Below, one piece after another: positions 1 through 10,900 of a DNA stretch of 53,535 bases; the first letter of the stretch is position 1, and each line of letters opens with the position of its first letter. Source of the stretch: Nemertoderma westbladi (lineage: Eukaryota > Xenacoelomorpha > Nemertodermatida > Nemertodermatidae); NCBI GenBank assembly GCA_032718475.1, contig JAUCBJ010001515.1, forward strand, positions 1 through 53,535. The letters are read 5' to 3'. The translations under genes were made by a program, and so were the position numbers. The notes beneath the pieces are model-generated. The model saw only the letters and a list, made by a program, of their open reading frames with translations. It searched no databases and was not told the DNA's origin.

Positions 1-169
1 TAGATATTTTGCGTAATGCCCAACAGGTTCAACTGTTCCGAGCGCAGCTGAAATGCTTTGTAAAGGTAAATAAGTAGCGAGATTCGTAATAATCTGCGGT
101 GATCTGGCCCCTAGTAAGTTTTTAAAGTTAACTACGGACACATGACTAGCACCCAGACTGTACCTGTGT

Positions 170-634
170 GGTAAATACCGCATACGCAAAAATTGTGATA
201 GACTGGGCATACCAGTAGGAAGTGAAACTCATCCTCTAGTCTGCCCAGACCACACAATTTGCAGAGTCGTTCCTATCGCTCCATATTACCCACCTACCAT
301 ATTCAATATATAACGGATGGGGATGAACACCGAAACTTAGCAAGGGCATCCAAAAGAAGAGGATGACCTCTAAGTATTTCTAAATACCCTTCCCAGAGGA
401 AATTATATTTCACGTAGAGCTCCCCTCTTGGAGAGGATTCAATTTCCCCCCACCACCTTTGAATATACTGGTCCCGAAGGTATTTGTAACCCTAGCAATG
501 GACACCTTGGGATTAGTAACATGCTGGGTGACCCAGACATCATTTGCACCCAGGCTATCAAGTACATTCTTTACAGCAGAAGCTGAAATGGACACTGTCA
601 CTTTTCAATATTAGATAAGCCTGCTTTACAAGTC
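170..634 (-). pseudogene. LINE reverse-transcriptase polyprotein, C-terminal remnant
   Basis: Read on the minus strand, several frames give successive pieces of the C-terminal part of a non-LTR retrotransposon polyprotein. In order they are DCRLVKQAYLIL, then KNVLDSLGANDVW, then YLEILRGHPLLLDALAKF, then the cysteine-histidine tail CKLCGLG followed by EDEFHFLLVCPVY. The CxxC...HxxxxC arrangement with EDEFHFLL is typical of the end of many LINE ORF2 proteins. Stops and frameshifts interrupt it, so it is dead. The reading resumes on the far side of the element at 643-1932, which shows that the element jumped into this LINE. The LINE clade is not assigned. Confidence 0.8.
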
Positions 635-649
635 TGCAATCGGTTATAT

Positions 650-1205
650 TGAAAAATATCGAGACATGAAAAATATCGAGAGTAAAAATAACGCGAGTAA
701 AAACATCGAGTGTTGAAAAATAACGATAATATCGAGAGTTCAAAAAATATCGAGAGTACAAATATCGAGGGTAAAAATATCGAGAGTAAAAATACCGAGT
801 GTTGAAAAATATCGAGAGTAAAAATATCGAGTGTTGAAAAATATCGAGAGTAAAAATATCGAGTGTTGAAAAATATCGAGAGTAAAAATATCGAGTGTTG
901 AAAAATATCGAGAGTAAAAATATCGAGTGTTGAAAAATATCGAGAGTAAAAATATCGAGTGTTGAAAAATATCGAGAGTAAAAATATCGAGTGTTGAAAA
1001 GTATCGAGAGTAAAAATATCGAGTGTTGAAAAATATCGAGTGTTGAAAAATATCGAGTGTTGAAAAATATCGAGTGTTGAAAAATATCGAGTGTTGAAAA
1101 ATATCGAGTGTTGAAAAATATCGAGTGTTGAAAAATATCGAGTGTTGGAAAATATCGAGAGTTAAAATATCGAGTGTCGAAAAATATCGAGAGTAAAAAT
1201 ATCGA
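650..1205 (+). repeat. Minisatellite, left arm (15/17-bp units)
   Basis: Two unit types alternate: a 15-bp unit (ATATCGAGAGTAAAA) and a 17-bp unit (ATATCGAGTGTTGAAAA), giving a 32-bp composite period over much of the array. The right part (about 1030-1145) is a homogeneous run of the 17-bp unit. The array is nearly perfect, so it expanded or was homogenised recently. Confidence 0.9.
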
Positions 1206-1544
1206 TAGTAACAATTTTTTTAAATAAGGGTTTATGATAATTTTTTTACTAAAAATGTTCTAGAACAACAATATTTATCAACATTTGGTAGCTTATAAGG
1301 TACGTGTTCTAATATAATATTTAACAATATTTATAATATTTATCAAAATTTATAGCTAGCACTTCTTTTATAATATTTATTAAAAAAATAGCAAAAACTA
1401 GCTAGTATAATAAATCTGGTAAATGGGTACCCAAGGTGTATTACAGTACATAATGCCATTTACTTGCACTTTCACTGTTGTAACCCATCAACCCATGCAC
1501 TGCAATATTGTTCCATAATTCTAAATAAAATGCTCAAGTAAAAT

Positions 1545-1925
1545 GCAATATTTTTACTCTCGATATTTTTCAACACTCGATATTTTTCAACACTCGATAT
1601 TTTTACTCTCGATATTTTTCAACACTCGATATTTTTACTCTCGATATTTTTCAACACTCGATATTTTTACTCTCGATATTTTTCAACACTCGATATTTTT
1701 ACTCTCGATATTTTTCAACACTCGATATTTTTCAACACTCGATATTTTTACTCTCGATATTTTTCAACACTCGATATTTTTCAACACTCGATATTTTTCA
1801 ACACTCGTTATATTCGATATTTTTCATCTCGTGTTATTTTTACTCTCGATATTTTTTAATCACGTTAATTTTCAACACTCGTTATTTTTACTCTCGATAT
1901 TATTCAAGTCTCGATATTTTTCACC
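1545..1925 (-). repeat. Minisatellite, right arm (inverted copy of the left array)
   Basis: The same 15-bp and 17-bp units as at 650-1205 appear in reverse complement, so a single strand could fold into a very long hairpin with a ~340-nt loop. Units become degenerate toward the right end (about 1805-1925). Confidence 0.9.
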
Positions 1926-1940
1926 ATTACCCTGCAATCG

Positions 1941-1980
1941 CTCATTTTAATCATTTGCAACCAGTATTTAATGATGGCTT
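1941..1980 (-). pseudogene. Continuation of the same LINE remnant beyond the inserted TIR element
   Basis: The minus strand here reads KYWLQMIKM. If the 643-1932 element and one copy of its 8-bp duplication are ignored, this runs in frame into DCRLVKQAYLIL at 642-600, matching the usual LINE pattern 'YWxxxxxM...AYxxL'. Further upstream on the minus strand (above 1980) I could not follow the homology. Confidence 0.6.
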
Positions 1981-2339
1981 ATTTTCTACTTATAGGCCTA
2001 CCGGTACACAGGGGCACAAAACCTGTCTCACCATAAACCAGAAAAAATGGTGTGCTTTTTTTAACTTTTAGTAGCTTCCCCAGATTCAACATCTTAACCT
2101 CAGTATGAAACCCCCATATTTTCGCTGCTGTAACTCAAAATAGGCTTTATAAGCGAATTAATAAGAGACAAGGCAACCAGCAACCTCTGCTCTCATAGGG
2201 AAGGCACCCACATATTTTAGCAGGGAAAAATACGTTTAGTTAGCTTTCTCCGCCAAAGTCTTTTGAGTTCTGTAGAAATTGCACGTATAAGAAAATACTA
2301 GGCTCTACACCCAAATAAGTAAAAAAAAGGAACGGAAAA

Positions 2340-2690
2340 ATTACTGAGTCATATGGTAGCTAGTATTTTTTATACATTATAATAATTTTATACTAGCTAG
2401 TGTTTTTTTTATGTTTTTTTTTTCTTTGGTTATTTGGTAAAAAAAAATTTCCTACAATTTTTTTTTAGTACCGGTACCGGTACTTAAACTTACATTACTG
2501 AGTCATGTGGTACTAGTAGCTAGTATTTTTATACATTACAATAATATTATACTAGCTAGTGTTTTTTTTATTTGGTTTTTCATAATAACTCACTAAAACA
2601 TCTATTCTAGAATATCTTGATGCTATGGAAATTACATTAATAAAAAATAGTACTAGCTAGTAAAAAAAATTAAAAAACTAGCTACCATCT
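2340..2690. repeat. Tandem duplication of ~154 bp plus inverted GCTAGCTAG-type fragment
   Basis: A block starting ACTGAGTCATATGGTAGCTA at about 2344 recurs at about 2497 with small changes (ATACATTA..ATAAT..TATACTAGCTAGTG). An inverted piece with ACTAGCTAGT lies at about 2648-2685. No protein-coding potential is visible between 1980 and 2994. Confidence 0.6.
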
Positions 2691-2992
2691 GAATGTGAGG
2701 TCAAATATTTGTTCTGGAAGAATAAACCTCATGATAAAAGCGATTTTCATAGTAATAAAATTGGTCAAAAAGTGGGTACCCTGGCCATACTAATGCCGAG
2801 AAATATAAAAAATATACCTTGATTTTTGATTAGCGGTAGCTAATGTTCTGAAATTAGCTAATATTGTGTTCTAGAACACAATATTTTTTTGACAAATGTT
2901 GTGAGGATGTCAACGATGGTAATTTAGTTCTAAATTTGTCATAATATGCCTATATATTTCATATTTTTTTTTAGAAAATGCGACTGCATATG

Positions 2993-3048
2993 GAGGAACC
3001 CAACCCCCCCCCCCCGGGGGGGGGGGGGGGGGGGGGGGGTTGGGTTCG
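2993..3048. repeat. Poly-C/poly-G palindrome
   Basis: A run of 12 C (3004-3015) passes directly into 24 G (3016-3039). The outer sequences are also inverted: GGAACCCAAC before and GTTGGGTTC after. The whole is a near-perfect palindrome, either the tip of a foldback element or two elements joined at their poly-G ends. Confidence 0.85.
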
Positions 3049-5000
3049 TTCACCTCGTCTTTTTTTGATCAGATTTTTTTAAATGTGTTTACCGATGTAA
3101 AATTTTATGGTGATTCCGAATCTGAAATCAGTTTTTCGTTAAGTTGTTTAGTTCTTGAGTTATAGCAACTTCTTGTAATTTTCCCCAAAATGTTTAATTT
3201 TGGTGCAGCACCACATTTGACACCAAAAAAGTCCATCAAACACCCAGAAATTTCGAAATATTTTGCCATTTTTGGAATTAGCTCCGAAAATTAGCCAATA
3301 GGTATCAAAGCCGCTTGAAAAATTACAAAAAAATTTCACTTTAGGTGCATGTTTAGTCAGTTGTAATCAGGAGGATATTTAAATGTCATTTTTCTCGCGT
3401 TGGCTTTTTTGGGACACTTTCTCTATCTATTTTTTAACGACTCAACCGATTTTCGTTCTGTTTGCAGAATTATGTAGAGGAATATTCCGCGCAAAAATTG
3501 TGTTGACAGAATGTTGAAATTTTGGTTGAGAAATTTGAAATTTTGTATTATATAAGAAATTACCATTTAAAAGCCTACTGACTAAGTACCTCAGATTCCT
3601 TTCGGAGTTTCTGGCATAATTTACGTATTATATCATGCAACAATGCCCTAACGCAGTGGGAATGTATATATTCCCGTCCAACTGTTAAATTTAATCTCAA
3701 AAACTCCTATAGCCTTATTCGTAAGGCAGTAGTGGGGTAGAGTGACATCCGCCGTCCTATAATGTAGATCATATTTGTTACAGTTACTGTCCATTATGTT
3801 CACAATGTTAACAGATTGAACTCGATATAGTATGTTAATATAACATTCTGTAATGACTGCACCCACAGAGTATACTACCATACACACAACCTAGAAAACC
3901 ATCAGGACTTATAATATCGCCGATGTAATTTTAATCGATTTAGAGTGTATTTGTTGAATATATTAAATGGTTTCATTTTATCAATTTGTAAAATATAAAA
4001 ATGTTCTAGAACGTCACGGTTAGTTTCTCAGTAAACAGGGGCCCCACCGGTGCCCAACAAAACTTGAAGCGAAATTAGCTACAACTAAAAAGCACTCTAG
4101 TTCAGGAACTTTCCGCACATGGGTCACAAGTTCCACAACACAGTACTCAATAATAGTTGGTTATTTATTGAGGGGAACGGGAGAGACGGGATCTGAGTAA
4201 CTCAGAAACAGAACTCGATTGTGAGAATTTTTGTGAACTTGTGATATATTTGACAATAATATTAGTAATACAAAAAAAAAGGAAATGTTTCATTTACACA
4301 AACAATATTGTATACTTTAATGCACGCGTATGCATAATAAAATGTATTTTTGTTGACAAAATAAATAAAAAAAACTGAGTTATTAGACTACCGGTATGCA
4401 ATACAATGAGTCCTCAGTATATTATGTATATAAATATAGACCTACAGTAGAGTAGGGCAGCAAGACGCTAAGTGTACGATACCAGATAATAATTAATCTA
4501 CGTTTGTAATTATTAAGCAAAAGTGTAAGGTTGCAAATAGATATTAAAACTTCTGTCAGAACTGTTAACTGAATTCTAACATTACGTTAAACGGCTGTTT
4601 ATGAAATACCGCAGACCAAACAATTGTTTTTAACATTAACAAAATTCAACCATTAAAGTAGAAAATTTTTGCACCAAATTTTAAAGATACAGTCAGTGAA
4701 CTGACTGTTAATATACTGTGAACCCACGTCAATATTTAACAAAATTATAGTTTGAATGGGATAATCCTTTAGGCTCATTAAGCTTGGGAATGCCTGCACA
4801 CTGCCACGGATGATATATTTAGGATGAAAGCCTGGGTTGGACTGGGCTGAAGCATGTAAGGCACTGCGATGCCCATCTAGGGACCGAAAAAGGGCCCCCT
4901 GTTGGACGCGCAGGAATGTCACCACTGTTAGATAGTTGTTGTGTTAAGTAATTCCACAACTTTGGAATAAAATTATACAATATAAACCAACCGCATTCTT
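3049..5000. other. Non-coding stretch, nothing supported
   Basis: AT-rich sequence with only short, low-complexity or fortuitous reading frames. The first ~300 bp, rich in 'AATCTGAAA...GTTAAG' and 'TTCTTGAGTTATAGCAACTTC', resembles sequence beside other poly-G tracts here (10680-10720 and 50930-51040 read on the minus strand), so it is probably the body of a poly-G-ended repeat family. Confidence 0.5.
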
Positions 5001-5004
5001 GTAT

Positions 5005-5163
5005 TTGCTAGGAACCCCGTTGTTTTGTCCCAGTAAATAAACTGGTACTCATTTCTAGACCCAGTGGGTGACAGACTGAGTAGAGCCGGGGGCTGGGCTC
5101 GAACCTACAAACAATAGATTGTAAAACCGACGCTCAACCAACTGAGTTAGACCCTCCATTCTT
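5005..5163 (-). mobile_element. tRNA-derived SINE, minus-strand copy
   Basis: The minus strand contains an RNA polymerase III A-box-like TAACTCAGTTGG and a B-box GGTTCGAGCCC about 45 bp apart, as in a tRNA head. They are followed by a shared tail (AGTCTGTCACCCACTGGGTC, then CAGTTTATTTACTGGGACAA). The acceptor-stem ends do not pair, so this is a tRNA-derived repeat and not a tRNA gene. A second copy lies inverted at 5494-5640. Confidence 0.75.
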
Positions 5164-5493
5164 ACTGCTAGGCCTTAGATGATAATTATAATTTAAATAT
5201 TAACACCATTTACTGCTAAACTTATCTGACGTTATCTTACCAAAACGATTATTAATTTTAACAAACCGAAACTGAGTTTACGTTCTTTAGAGAAATTAAA
5301 CAATTTTATATATAGAAATCAAAGTGAAAAATACAAAGTAAATAAAGAACAACTCACTATCTTCTTTATCTCACTGGTCTAGTCTGCAATAATTGTCATC
5401 TGCATGACGTGCATTTATTGTTTATAGTTCATTAGTCGTAGTAACCTTACACTTTAGGTCAGGGTTGGTGCGCGAAAAACTAGGTGTAAAAAT

Positions 5494-5640
5494 AAGAATG
5501 GAGGGTCTAACTCAGTTGGTTGAGCGCCGGTTTTACAATCTATTGTTTGTAGGTTCGAGCCCAGCCCTCAGTCTGTCACTCACTGGGTCTAGAAATTAGG
5601 ACCAGTTTAATTACTGGGACAAAACAACAAGTAACAGTGT
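5494..5640 (+). mobile_element. tRNA-derived SINE, plus-strand copy
   Basis: It has the same A-box (TAACTCAGTTGG), B-box (GGTTCGAGCCC) and tail as the copy at 5005-5163, in opposite orientation, with ~330 bp between them. Both are preceded by AAGAATGGAGGGTC. The pair forms an inverted repeat and could make double-stranded RNA if transcribed through. Confidence 0.75.
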
Positions 5641-5941
5641 GCCCTGCGTTGTGTTATTTTTACTTTTAAAACACGAAGAAATTTAGAAAAAGTCGGATTA
5701 AGTTAGCGCGAGGGAGTATGCTAGAATTGTTTGTTTCTGATTTGATGTTACTGCGAGGTGATGAAAACCAACCAGGTGAAATTCAATATAGCAGTGATTT
5801 AGGGCCTACACATCTACACCATACAAATAATATATTCAAGGTAATTATTTTCCAAGTTTGTAATTACAAACGGCCGCAAAAATCACAATTTAGTGAAATA
5901 AATGAGATTTAATGATATTTTAATGGATCGTAAACCATTAA

Positions 5942-6922
5942 TAGGCGAGTCAATCTAGCCGAAAAAGGGGGTCAACCCATAACAAATTCGCAATTCACCC
6001 AAACCAATTTTTTTTTATTCTAAATTACCTTGTTAATACCCCCAAAAAAGTCTATAAAAATATATTATGCGGATCACTTTCAATTTCCTGTTTCTTTCCT
6101 TAGCAACATGGATTTTACATAGCAACAAGGGGTCTAGTGGTGGGATTTTCTCCAAATTTGGTACAGAAAAACTTTACTCCAATGACTATTGATTGACAGA
6201 AGAATGCACTTCTATATAGTTACCAATTTAGTTTCCAGAGCAACGGAAATTTGTTTAATAATTTAACCATTTTTAATACCAATTTTGCTGGTACAATATA
6301 AGGACCTTATTTACACAACTTCTCTACTAAACGGGTGGATGAAACCTCGTCCATCGGAATTATCGACCTCAAAAACCCTTATCCCCAAAAAATTTATTTG
6401 TTATATGATAAACTATTGTAGTTTTCAAACTAAAACAAATAAATAAATTACACCTAAAATCAATAGAGCAATCACAATTTAATTATGTGAAAAATCTTCA
6501 CTAACATTAAAGGAAATTAAGAAATTTCCTTGCAGTGGAAATGTCTGATTTTTTTTAATATATCGTAAAATTGTTGATATATTTAAAAATTGGATGCGAC
6601 TTCTAGTTTCCGAGATATAGCAATTAATGTGTAACACGCCAGTGTAAATATTACTAATTTCCCATTGAATCACAGCTTATTGTGAAATTAATTAAATTAT
6701 TCTGGAACATCACCAATTTGCTGCTTACTCTTCCCTACTGTTCCTTTTGTTTGTCTTGTGTTATGCAAATTTACGCAGAATTCCCATGAATAAACATATG
6801 ATCCGCAAAATAAAATTTTATAGACTTTTTTTGGTCATTAATAAGGTAATACAGAATCCAAAATGTGTGGTTCGGATTGATTGCGAAATACTTATGGGTT
6901 TTTTGCTAGATTGACTCGACTA
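5942..6922. mobile_element. Non-autonomous TIR element with TAA duplication (Harbinger-like candidate)
   Basis: Terminal inverted repeats of about 130 bp begin TAGGCGAGTCAATCTAGC on the left and TAGTCGAGTCAATCTAGC on the right (minus strand). Both carry an inner block 'TTACCTTRTTAATR...AAAAAAGTCTATAAAA...GCGGATCA'. The element is flanked by TAA on both sides (5939-5941 and 6923-6925). A 3-bp TWA duplication is typical of PIF/Harbinger elements, but there is no transposase, so the superfamily is inference. It lies downstream of SKP1. Confidence 0.75.
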
Positions 6923-7773
6923 TAACCAGAATTCATAAAAAAAATCACACGTCGCCATTCTATTTCGTCACACGTCTCCATTTATTTGTTTTGAAATCAA
7001 ACAATCAGTTCCAGGTCCAACCCAATTGTATATCATCGACAAGTTTCAACATAAAACAGAAAGATATCATAATTATGTGAAGGGTTGTTTACGTATGTAG
7101 CTGCTATTGTTTGATTGTATATAATTCAACACCAATCTTAGTTAGTACTTAATACCTAATAATAAAAAAACCACAACGAAGTAGATTTGTGGTCATTTCT
7201 TATAAAAATCAGATGTTGATAAATTGCTTACTTATTTACAGGTAAAGCGACACCAAAGGTAATAAATGGCTGTCTTCCTACGTAATCGTCGCTGCCGAGG
7301 AAATGTACTAATGTACTTCGATTTTCACCCAATCTTATCTATTCAGATTTAGCGTTGGTAAGATGATGGATGGTCAGCTTCCTATATCTAATTCATAGAG
7401 ATAAAGATAAATATAGATTCGAATTTAGGAAAAAGATTTCCAAAAATTACATACGAAGTCTTCGGCATCGCTATACTTAACTTGCACACACATATTTAAC
7501 AACACGTCCTAGAATATAATAACATATACAGAGTTTGAGAAGATCGCAGATCGCATAAAATTTGAAAAATATGGTTTGGCCTCCCAAATTTTACTCCCCT
7601 TAAAAGATATTTTATACTTTTTGAAAAAAAAGGTCCATCAACATAAATATGTTCCAGGACATGGTGTATATATGTGAAGGACAAATGGAATTGAATTTTC
7701 CCACTTTATATATTATTATTATATACACACACTCAGTTTGTTTACGAAGAGTTTCCGGGGTAACATCTGCCGA
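6923..7773 (-). other. SKP1 downstream flank, probable 3' UTR
   Basis: The region immediately downstream of the SKP1 stop on the minus strand. It should hold the 3' UTR and polyadenylation site. Several A-rich stretches exist, but no single AATAAA plus downstream element stands out enough to call the transcript end. No other gene is visible. Confidence 0.4.
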
Positions 7774-7926
7774 CTATTTCTCCTCGCACCACGCATTCTC
7801 TTTGCGAACTTGCTCCTCTTCAGCAGCAGAGAAATCATTTTTTATGTTGAACGTCTTGCGAATTTCCTCCGGGGTTTTGCCTTTGATCATGTTAGCGACT
7901 GTCTTACACGTTGCATCCAACAATCC
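7774..7926 (-). CDS. SKP1: SKP1 coding exon 3 with stop codon
   Basis: This exon encodes residues 113-162, [31 protein letters not shown], then [19 protein letters not shown] and a TAG stop (7776-7774). The acceptor is TATTTAG. This is the F-box-binding end of SKP1. The exon lies 4.1 kb from exon 2, so it is easily missed by ORF-based gene finding. Confidence 0.97.
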   Translation of the reverse strand, partial: GLLDATCKTVANMIKGKTPEEIRKTFNIKNDFSAAEEEQVRKENAWCEEK

Positions 7927-10900
7927 CTAAATAATAGTTATAAAGATACTTAAGTCTATTTGCGAAGCAGATACTATGAAATGAATCAGGGATTGCGATT
8001 AGAATTCCGGACAGAACAGGAATATCTCACAACAGTAGTATACAATTTTATAAACGAATTTATTAACCAAATGCCCTTAGTAGACAGACTAAACTGCACG
8101 TTAGGGCCGTTCCCCGGTATGTTGGGGGGGGGGGGGGGGGGGGGGGGGATGGTGGGTGGTGGCAGGGTTTTTTTTTCTAAATATGTTAGTGAAATTTATA
8201 AATCTAAATAGTTTGTTGAAAAAATTTGAGTATCTCCTTCGCAATTTTCAAGTAAAATGAAAAATAATGGCTGGTGTTAATTAGATTTGGTACAGTTACC
8301 AGTCGGTCATACTGTAGTAGAAGGACCAAGTGGTAAGTGCGACTAATTAGTTCAATATTTTGATATATTACATGGATAACATGGAATTACATGGATAAAA
8401 CGCCGATTTTCTTGTATCTTTATAAGTTAAGGAGCTCAATGATAATTAGCTAATATGTGACGTGGTTTCCGTCAGACATGTACGTGTGTATTTTCTGAAA
8501 AGCTATAAACTTTTGAGAGACTGGGCGCAAATCCTGACGAATTAATATCCCGCATCAATGTTAAATTATCAAATAAGGTAAAAAGGAGCAGTCTAGTATA
8601 ATGGTAGTAAAGGTTAGTAGGGATGTCCCGGAATCGATATTTTGATTCCGGCCGGAACCGGAATTCAACATGCCGGAATATTCCGGCCGGAACCGGAATT
8701 TTCTGTAATTAGTGACCTACACTAAATGACCCATGAAACTTTATAATTTTTTGTGAAACAGATGAATTTTTTTTAATTTCTACAGCTAAGTTTGTTAATG
8801 AGATGAATCAGAACCTTGGGGGGAATTAAAGTGGGTGGAGTGGAGAATGGGCTGGGCCGTTATGGGACGGGATGGTACTTCGGCATTGAACTACAAGGAA
8901 TTTAATATATTTTTTTTTCTAAAATCTATAACCTTGTCCAAAAGTTAGGTTTTTAGCATTTATTTAGACTCATACCTAAGAACCTACGTTAACCAAAAAT
9001 CTATGGTTTCGCATCATGAGGACCTTTGCTGCAATATTCTGGTGTCTTTAAGGGAAATGAACATGTTACCGAGACATGTTATTCGAACCAAAACAATAAA
9101 CGAGGCCAATAGTACATGTTACAGTTTAATTATTGCTGGGAATAAATAGATTTATGGTAAGAAATGGATTTGCTGTAAATAGAAATACAACTACTATATA
9201 TATTATGCAGCACCTGCGACGCAGGACTGAACTAACGACCACTCGCAGGACCTGTACGAATTGTAATAACGTTTATATTAGTTTTAGGTTAGAGTAGTAA
9301 TTGTAATTGCGTAATACTGTATTTGTAACCAAGTAACATAAAGGACCCCCATGGAAATAAGCTGCAAATCTTTAGAGGTAATCCTATATGTTATGTTGGA
9401 CAATACCAATCATAGTATTATCATATTAATTAATAATCAATTCAAAGTAAAATAATATAAAATCAATGTAAAATAATTTAAATTCAATGTAAAATAATCT
9501 AAAATCAATCTAAAAAACGTCATTTTATAAGCAAATTGTATTAATTAAATTGGAAAAACTACCCGCTAAGGCCCGTGCTCCACTGGTAAGTCTTATGTAG
9601 TCTTAGTCAGAATAAATTATGGAACACATTGGTTTCAATGGGAGCGTCTCCACTGGTAAATCGTAAGTTACGACCGATGAGTCGAAAGTGAAAGCATCTT
9701 AAAATAATAATTGGTAATAATGTTTAAAAAATATATAACTGTTTTTTAAATAAATATTATTTATAAATTTATTATTATTTATTATTATAAATTTATTATT
9801 ATAAATTTATTATTATAAATTTATTATTATAAATTTATTATTATTTATTATTATAAATTTATCAAACTAATTGTAACTATCAAACTAGTTAGGAACCTGG
9901 TAATTCCGATAAAATTCCGGCCGGAATTGACCCCATTCCGGCAATTCCGGCCGGAACCGGAATCGGGCAAAAACCGCCAGAATTCCGGCCGGAACGGAAT
10001 TCCGGGACATCCCTAAAGGTTAGTAAAAGGAGGTATATAGGCTATGTTATGATTTTTAAACTGACTGAGTAATAATTGTAAGTATTAAGTAGTAACATTA
10101 ATATACGAATTATTAAATACGTATTTACATTTAGACATTCTGGAAATTATGCTATGATGTCATGTCTCGTGTTTAATGTGTATTCCAATACACATGATGA
10201 TAGGCTTATTACTACACCATCTAATCTAATGTGAAGTTCGGTAATATAATATATGGTGTCGCGCCAAGCGCCCAGCGCCAGTCTAGTTGGCATACATTAT
10301 TAAATAAAATCAAGGTCCACTTTAAAAATGTAAAATCTTTAAAATCAAGTACCAGTTGTACTACCCAATATACCGTACCAGTATATTAGACTATACTAGG
10401 CCTACTTAAAAAAAGCCCTTAATACAACAACCATTTTTAGGGGGTCGGAGCCCCCCCCCCCCCTAATTTTTTTCAAATTTCAATAAAATGCTGAAATTTG
10501 GTATGATGATAGATCGACACATTTTCTTACTGGTGGCCTGGTCGGAATTTTTAATTTATGCGCTATTTCGATAGAATAAGCCGTTAAAAATCGCCTATTT
10601 CGCAATATTTAGCCACATCCGTTGGCTTTATTTTTCGTCTTTGGAATGAAATCTAGATATCATTAGATCCGCCTTCATCTGCATATTCCGAATCTGAAAA
10701 CCGTTTTAAATTAAACCAAAAATTTGTGAAGTTATTATCAAAATACTAAGGTGTATATTTTGTGACGTAAATCGCTATAATTCTAATGTTTTATTTACTC
10801 AATTCTAGAATATTAATTATGGGTAATGAAAAAACAAGATGGAGAGTTTTAAACGCTCAGCTAAATAATAATTAATATTCTAGAATAAAGATAACAAAAC

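Larger units (their letters stand above)
643..1932. mobile_element. Non-autonomous TIR element with minisatellite arms, 8-bp TSD
   Basis: An 8-bp direct repeat TGCAATCG flanks the element (635-642 and 1933-1940). The ends are inverted: the left begins GTTATATTGAAAAATATCG and the right, on the minus strand, begins GGGTAATGGTGAAAAATATC. Each arm is an array of AAAAATATCGAG-type units, forward at 650-1205 and reverse-complemented at 1545-1925, around a ~340-bp AT-rich spacer. An 8-bp duplication suits hAT-like elements but also some other superfamilies, and no transposase is present. The long hydrophobic reading frames across the arrays are by-products of the repeat. Confidence 0.8.

Noticed and set aside
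558-1214. 218-codon ORF with STLDIFQHSIF repeats
   Set aside because: It is produced by the AAAAATATCGAG minisatellite; the inverted array at 1543-1950 gives the same kind of peptide on the other strand.
5054-5158. tRNA gene
   Set aside because: A- and B-boxes are present but the acceptor stem does not pair, and an identical head plus non-tRNA tail occurs in the second copy; a SINE explains it better.
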